This document shows, piece after piece, positions 27,778 to 31,129 of a stretch of 31,129 nucleotides of DNA. Both the position numbers and the translations under genes were made by a program. Every line of letters starts with the position of its first letter. Within the stretch, counting starts at the first letter, position 1. The notes under the pieces are model-generated. The model made no database searches and was not told where the DNA came from. It worked only from the letters and a program-made list of their open reading frames with translations. Source of the DNA: a virus. The stretch covers positions 1-31,129 of the IMG/VR virus record IMGVR_UViG_3300011253_000424. One strand, written 5' to 3'.

Positions 27778-29261
27778 TTTAATTTTATCCTATCTATTTT
27801 ATAATCAAATTTTTGCTCACTATAGATATTTATGCGTTCTTTAAAATGTCTTAGGGTGAAATTGAGTTTAGAATCGATGGAGAGATCGTCGGAGATATCA
27901 AAGACTTTGAGACTTTGGCTTTTGTCTCCAAGGCGCAAGCCACGCCCAAGGGATTGGAGCACTCTGATTTTGCTTTTTGAGGGACTGGCGAACACGATGT
28001 TACTAATGTTCCTAATGTTAATACCAGTGCTAAAAGTGCCGTAACTGGCGACAATAATTGAATTTGTTTCATTTTCTACAATCTCTCTAATTTGTTCTCT
28101 AGTGTCTGTGTCTACTCCACCATACACAAAGAATACTTTTCTATCTTTGTATTTTTCTTCTATAATACTATATAGTGGTTTACCATGTTTCTCTACAAAC
28201 TGAAATAAACAGAGGGTATTACCAGTGCAATGGCCCACAAGATTGCTGAGAAATATATTCCTTTCAACCTTAGTGACGATGTATTCCAATTCTGATCCAT
28301 AGTCGAACTCCTTTACTATTTGCCTATCCTCATCGGGATATTTTAAAACTATACAATTAATTTTTAAATTTGATAGCGTTTTATTATCAATCAATTCTTT
28401 TGTTGTGACAACATATTTTGCTTTACCAAACAATCCTTCTAATACTAATCTATTCGTTTGAGTTCCATCCAATGTCCCTGTCAACCCAAAACGATATTTG
28501 CAAGTGTCAAGTTTTGTCATAACACCTGTCAAAGACTTTGCTTTGAACAGATGAGCTTCATCTCCAAACACCGCACCAAACTGTCTAAAGTATGGTCTTG
28601 GCATTCTGTGAATAGATTGCCAAGTTGATATGACAACATCTTTTTCAACTTTTTTATCATGACCTTGATATATTTTTTGACAGTATGTTCCAGAACTCCA
28701 ACCATAATCCTCAAAGTCTTTATACATCTGTTCGACAAGCGAAGTGGTTGGAACTAATATTAAAGTTTTCAGTTCCATCATTTGGTAGTATCGAACAAGA
28801 CAATATATTATTAATGACTTACCCGAAGCAGTAGGAGAAATAAGCAAAGAACGATCTGTGGCAATAGCATGGGCAATGGCATCAATTTGGTAATCTCGTA
28901 CTTTAATTCTTCGTCCATTGAGAGTGGGTCTAAGCCCTCGCACAAACCCTTGCACCACACTTCTGGCCACCGCTCTTTCACTTCTGAGTCCGTCTTCCAA
29001 TTCATAATATTCACCATTATTTTGTAAGTACTCTTCTATATAGGGAAGCAGTCCTCTGTATATTTCACCTGTGACAATATTGTATAATCGAATCTTACCA
29101 TCCCAAGTTTTATTCCTATATGCAGGCATATACTTGAAGCCTGGAACTTCAAAGGTAAAGAAATCATTCACCTCCGCTGCAAGTGATGGTTCAATATCTA
29201 TTATTTTTATGTAGACCTCATTCTTTTTAGATATACGCATTTTGTAATGTGTGAGGCTCAC
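27774..29261 (-). CDS. uvsW: UvsW-like SF2 helicase
   Basis: 495 residues. An N-terminal domain with FFTFEVPGFKYMPAYRNKTWDGKIRLYN as in T4 UvsW, then RDYQIDAIAHAI (Q-like motif), SPTASGKSLI (motif I), LVPTTSLVEQM (Ia), GDEAHLF (II), GLTGTLDG (III), and SLGRGLR (VI). UvsW unwinds branched DNA and R-loops and moves replication from origin to recombination mode. GTG at 29261 is preferred for its AGAGG site; an internal ATG at 29240 fits the family start nearly as well. Confidence 0.92.
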   Translation of the reverse strand: MSLTHYKMRISKKNEVYIKIIDIEPSLAAEVNDFFTFEVPGFKYMPAYRNKTWDGKIRLYNIVTGEIYRGLLPYIEEYLQNNGEYYELEDGLRSERAVARSVVQGFVRGLRPTLNGRRIKVRDYQIDAIAHAIATDRSLLISPTASGKSLIIYCLVRYYQMMELKTLILVPTTSLVEQMYKDFEDYGWSSGTYCQKIYQGHDKKVEKDVVISTWQSIHRMPRPYFRQFGAVFGDEAHLFKAKSLTGVMTKLDTCKYRFGLTGTLDGTQTNRLVLEGLFGKAKYVVTTKELIDNKTLSNLKINCIVLKYPDEDRQIVKEFDYGSELEYIVTKVERNIFLSNLVGHCTGNTLCLFQFVEKHGKPLYSIIEEKYKDRKVFFVYGGVDTDTREQIREIVENETNSIIVASYGTFSTGINIRNISNIVFASPSKSKIRVLQSLGRGLRLGDKSQSLKVFDISDDLSIDSKLNFTLRHFKERINIYSEQKFDYKIDRIKLK

Positions 29262-29814
29262 CGTAATGACCTCTTACCAATATGTTCCATGCAATACTTA
29301 TTCGTTCATTCGGAGTAGAAGGAACCCAATGCATCAACCATGATGGGAAAATAAATGATGTGTCAACAACAGAGTTAAACTGTATCATTCCAGAGTTGTC
29401 CCAGTTTGGTGTATTTCTTGGTTTTAAAATATTTGCGGCCGGTCTAGGATCAAAAAACTGTATTGGAGAGCCTCCCTTCAAATAGTATACACCAGACAAT
29501 GTATTATTAGAGTGTGTATGAGGTGGATGGGTTTGTCCCTCTTCTAATATATTACTCCACATATTAGTAATTTCAATTTTATCGAACTCGTATCCACCAT
29601 CTTCAAGTATTTTTTCTGTTACTACTTTAATATTATCAGAGAGTGGTCTAAAGTAAGAAATTTTATGTAAAGTGTCATCTTTTGCCTTCTTGTAATGCGT
29701 TTGATTTACCTTTTGAATATAACTTCTCATCATCATCTGGTCATGATCACTAATATTCATTTTAGCTTCATGAACAGAGGTAGGAAAACATTTCCAAGTT
29801 TTTACATTATCCAT
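29227..29814 (-). CDS. 2-oxoglutarate/Fe(II) oxygenase (TIGR02466-like)
   Basis: 195 residues from the ATG at 29814 (GGAG 9 nt upstream); another at 29829 is possible. HPPHTHSNNTLSGVYYLKGG supplies the first metal His and a nearby H-x-H, QFFDPR follows, then FPSWLMHWVPSTPNERISIAWNILVRG gives the distal His and the 2OG-binding Arg. This layout matches the small phage/bacterial putative 2OG-Fe(II) oxygenase family TIGR02466. Substrate unknown. It overlaps the preceding oxygenase gene by 13 nt and uvsW by 35 nt. Confidence 0.85.
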   Translation of the reverse strand: MDNVKTWKCFPTSVHEAKMNISDHDQMMMRSYIQKVNQTHYKKAKDDTLHKISYFRPLSDNIKVVTEKILEDGGYEFDKIEITNMWSNILEEGQTHPPHTHSNNTLSGVYYLKGGSPIQFFDPRPAANILKPRNTPNWDNSGMIQFNSVVDTSFIFPSWLMHWVPSTPNERISIAWNILVRGHYGEPHTLQNAYI

Positions 29815-30341
29815 GTTACGATACTCCATCTTTCACCATCAGTGACTTTTTTCACCTCATGTGGAAACATAAAATTAGACGGAAAAATTATTGCTGAACC
29901 TTTTTTTGTTACATACTCTTTATCAGCGACGATAAAGTGGCCACCCTTATAATCATCGTTTAAAAACAAGATCACTGAACATTGAGGGTAACCATATTGC
30001 TGACCGTGAGAATGGTGTATATTGTCAACATGGGGAGACATAAAACCACCAACACCATACCTATTAATACGAAAGTTAGTATGATGTATACAACTAAAAT
30101 TTTTATGCTCCTCTGCATAATTGTTTATTACCTTTAGCACTGACTTTTTTAAAATTGGATATGGACGATTTAACTCCTCAACCCAAACCTCATCCATCTT
30201 AACTCTTTCTTCACTATTCTTTATCACCCCACTATCATTTTCATACTTTGATGGACTCCAAGACCAAGGATATTTAAATACATCATCACATAAGTCATTT
30301 GAGATTATATTCTCATAATAACCAATCCACTTGTCTAGCAT
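29802..30341 (-). CDS. 2-oxoglutarate/Fe(II) oxygenase (prolyl-hydroxylase-like)
   Basis: 179 residues from the ATG at 30341, which overlaps the uvsY stop (TGATG) and has GGAGG 6 nt upstream. FRINRYGVGGFMSPHVDNIHHSHG contains the H-x-D metal pair, CSVILFLNDDYKGGHFIVAD the core strands, and FPSNFMFPHEVKKVTDGERWSIVTWIM the distal His and Arg. All key residues are present, so it should be active. Substrate unknown; related phage enzymes are common in marine T4-like genomes. Confidence 0.88.
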   Translation of the reverse strand: MLDKWIGYYENIISNDLCDDVFKYPWSWSPSKYENDSGVIKNSEERVKMDEVWVEELNRPYPILKKSVLKVINNYAEEHKNFSCIHHTNFRINRYGVGGFMSPHVDNIHHSHGQQYGYPQCSVILFLNDDYKGGHFIVADKEYVTKKGSAIIFPSNFMFPHEVKKVTDGERWSIVTWIM

Positions 30342-30775
30342 CAAAAACCTCCAGCCACAAATTTCTTCCAATCTTGAGCGTTACGAATATCCCATCCTCT
30401 GTTATCTATAGACTTTATCACACCATCTATAAACTCAACTATTGACTCATAGTATACAACCTTCTTCTCAAGTTCAATAATATCGTCATCAGAATTGATA
30501 TACATCTGAAGGTCAGTTTTCAGAACCTTCAAGTCAAATGGTTTGGCAGCATAAATTTTCGCATCGGACTTACCACCGTAATATTCCCACTTCTCTCGGT
30601 ATAATCGTTTGTGGTCAGCTTTACACTGAAACATGAGAAGTTTGTATTTGGTTTTATACTCTAACCATTTTGGTTTGATGATTTGATTTTTGTAGGATTG
30701 TTGGTGTAGGTCTTCATCATCTAATATAATAAGGTCTTCTTTGGCTTCCGCCTGCAACTCACTTAACTTATCCAT
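30341..30775 (-). CDS. uvsY: Recombination mediator UvsY
   Basis: 144 residues, close in length to T4 UvsY. LSELQAEAKEDLIIL opens as in UvsY; KPKWLEYKTKYKLLM, YREKWEYYGGKSDAKIY and the end SIDNRGWDIRNAQDWKKFVAGGF align with the T4 protein's KWL, YYSGRGD and SRGFAIKHIQDMRAFEAGK. UvsY loads the UvsX recombinase onto gp32-coated single-stranded DNA. GGAG before the ATG; uvsX is not in this window. Confidence 0.9.
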   Translation of the reverse strand: MDKLSELQAEAKEDLIILDDEDLHQQSYKNQIIKPKWLEYKTKYKLLMFQCKADHKRLYREKWEYYGGKSDAKIYAAKPFDLKVLKTDLQMYINSDDDIIELEKKVVYYESIVEFIDGVIKSIDNRGWDIRNAQDWKKFVAGGF

Positions 30776-30796
30776 TTATTCTCCATTATAATTTTC

Positions 30797-31129
30797 TTAT
30801 ACTGCTACGGCGCTTAAAGCACCACCATTAGCAACAACAATTCTATATTCTGTACCATCAGGTGATGTTAGTATTACTCCTGCTGAATTTCCTGTTCCTA
30901 CTTTTGCATCACCAGTAACAGTAACTCCTGTACTAGTAGTGGTAAATCTTTCAGTACCATTATGAAATATTTGCACAGCATTATTAACATTACATTCAAT
31001 ATACCTTTCACTACTATCCTCTCTTGCAAGTTTTATTACATCACCACGAATCCTTAAATCACCACCACTATTTTTCATAAAGGTATGAGAACCCCCATGC
31101 CATATCTCAAAATCTTTATTACTTCCAAA
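30797..31129 (-). CDS. Tail-fibre-like protein, 3' part only
   Basis: The frame is open to the right edge; 110 residues of the C-terminus are present. It reads FEIWHGGSHTFMKNSGGDLRIRGDVIKLAR, VQIFHNGTERFTTTSTGVTVTG and ILTSPDGTEYRIVVANGGAL. The H-x-G-S/T-x-x-F and T-T-S-T-G-V-x-V-T-G repeats are common in long phage fibre and tail proteins. The N-terminal part lies outside the window. Confidence 0.8.
   Translation of the reverse strand, partial: FGSNKDFEIWHGGSHTFMKNSGGDLRIRGDVIKLAREDSSERYIECNVNNAVQIFHNGTERFTTTSTGVTVTGDAKVGTGNSAGVILTSPDGTEYRIVVANGGALSAVAV

Noticed and set aside
1-31129. CRISPR arrays, insertion sequences, integrase or attachment sites
   Set aside because: No regularly spaced repeats, transposase or integrase motifs were seen on either strand.

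Overview
This window looks like part of a tailed, T4-like marine phage (myovirus) genome. The T4 core replication and recombination block is present: UvsY, UvsW, gp46, gp47 and the late sigma factor gp55. It is joined by the usual marine T4-like accessory genes (spanins, thermonuclease, carbamoyltransferase, 2-oxoglutarate oxygenases, a MazG-type hydrolase, PstS). The host is probably an alphaproteobacterium. The window carries a circularly permuted, two-piece tmRNA of the alphaproteobacterial kind, and a spike-base protein of a type known from Rhodobacter gene transfer agents. A SAR11 or Rhodobacterales host fits; the sequence alone does not decide.

Layout. From 1 to 6.5 kb on the + strand lie short, tightly coupled genes. 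They are a membrane/lysis group (small membrane proteins, an overlapping Rz/Rz1-like spanin pair, a DUF1353 protein), then, behind a perfect late promoter (TATAAATA), five exported proteins including pilin-like and Ig-chaperone-like candidates. A thermonuclease and four small membrane proteins, one with an EF-hand, follow. After a terminator, 6.5-7.4 kb carries a minimal asparaginyl-tRNA-synthetase-like enzyme and an aberrant tRNA. A convergent terminator at 7.45 kb separates these from the rest of the window, which is all on the - strand.

Read in the - direction from the right end: a partial fibre protein, UvsY, two 2OG oxygenases, UvsW, a conserved acidic protein, gp55, gp47, gp46, a frameshifted methyltransferase, a MazG-like hydrolase, a TAGT-like glycosyltransferase, a PD-(D/E)XK-like protein, KdsA and KdsB, a prim-pol-like protein, a carbamoyltransferase with another oxygenase-like protein, tRNA-Leu, a structured non-coding stretch, DUF1289, several tiny genes, the tmRNA, a PiT phosphate transporter, PstS, a BMP-family binding protein, and finally spike-base and fibre genes.

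The phage thus seems able to take over phosphate (and perhaps nucleoside) uptake, ribosome rescue, surface-sugar precursor supply and late transcription. The most unusual items are: (1) the synthetase core without an anticodon-binding domain, next to a tRNA with class II body, Asn-like G73 and GUU but C33 and U37; (2) the phage tmRNA with tag ANNYVAPKAYALAA; (3) two compact modules in which a terminator hairpin loop is also the -35 box of the next promoter; and (4) a nutrient-binding cassette.
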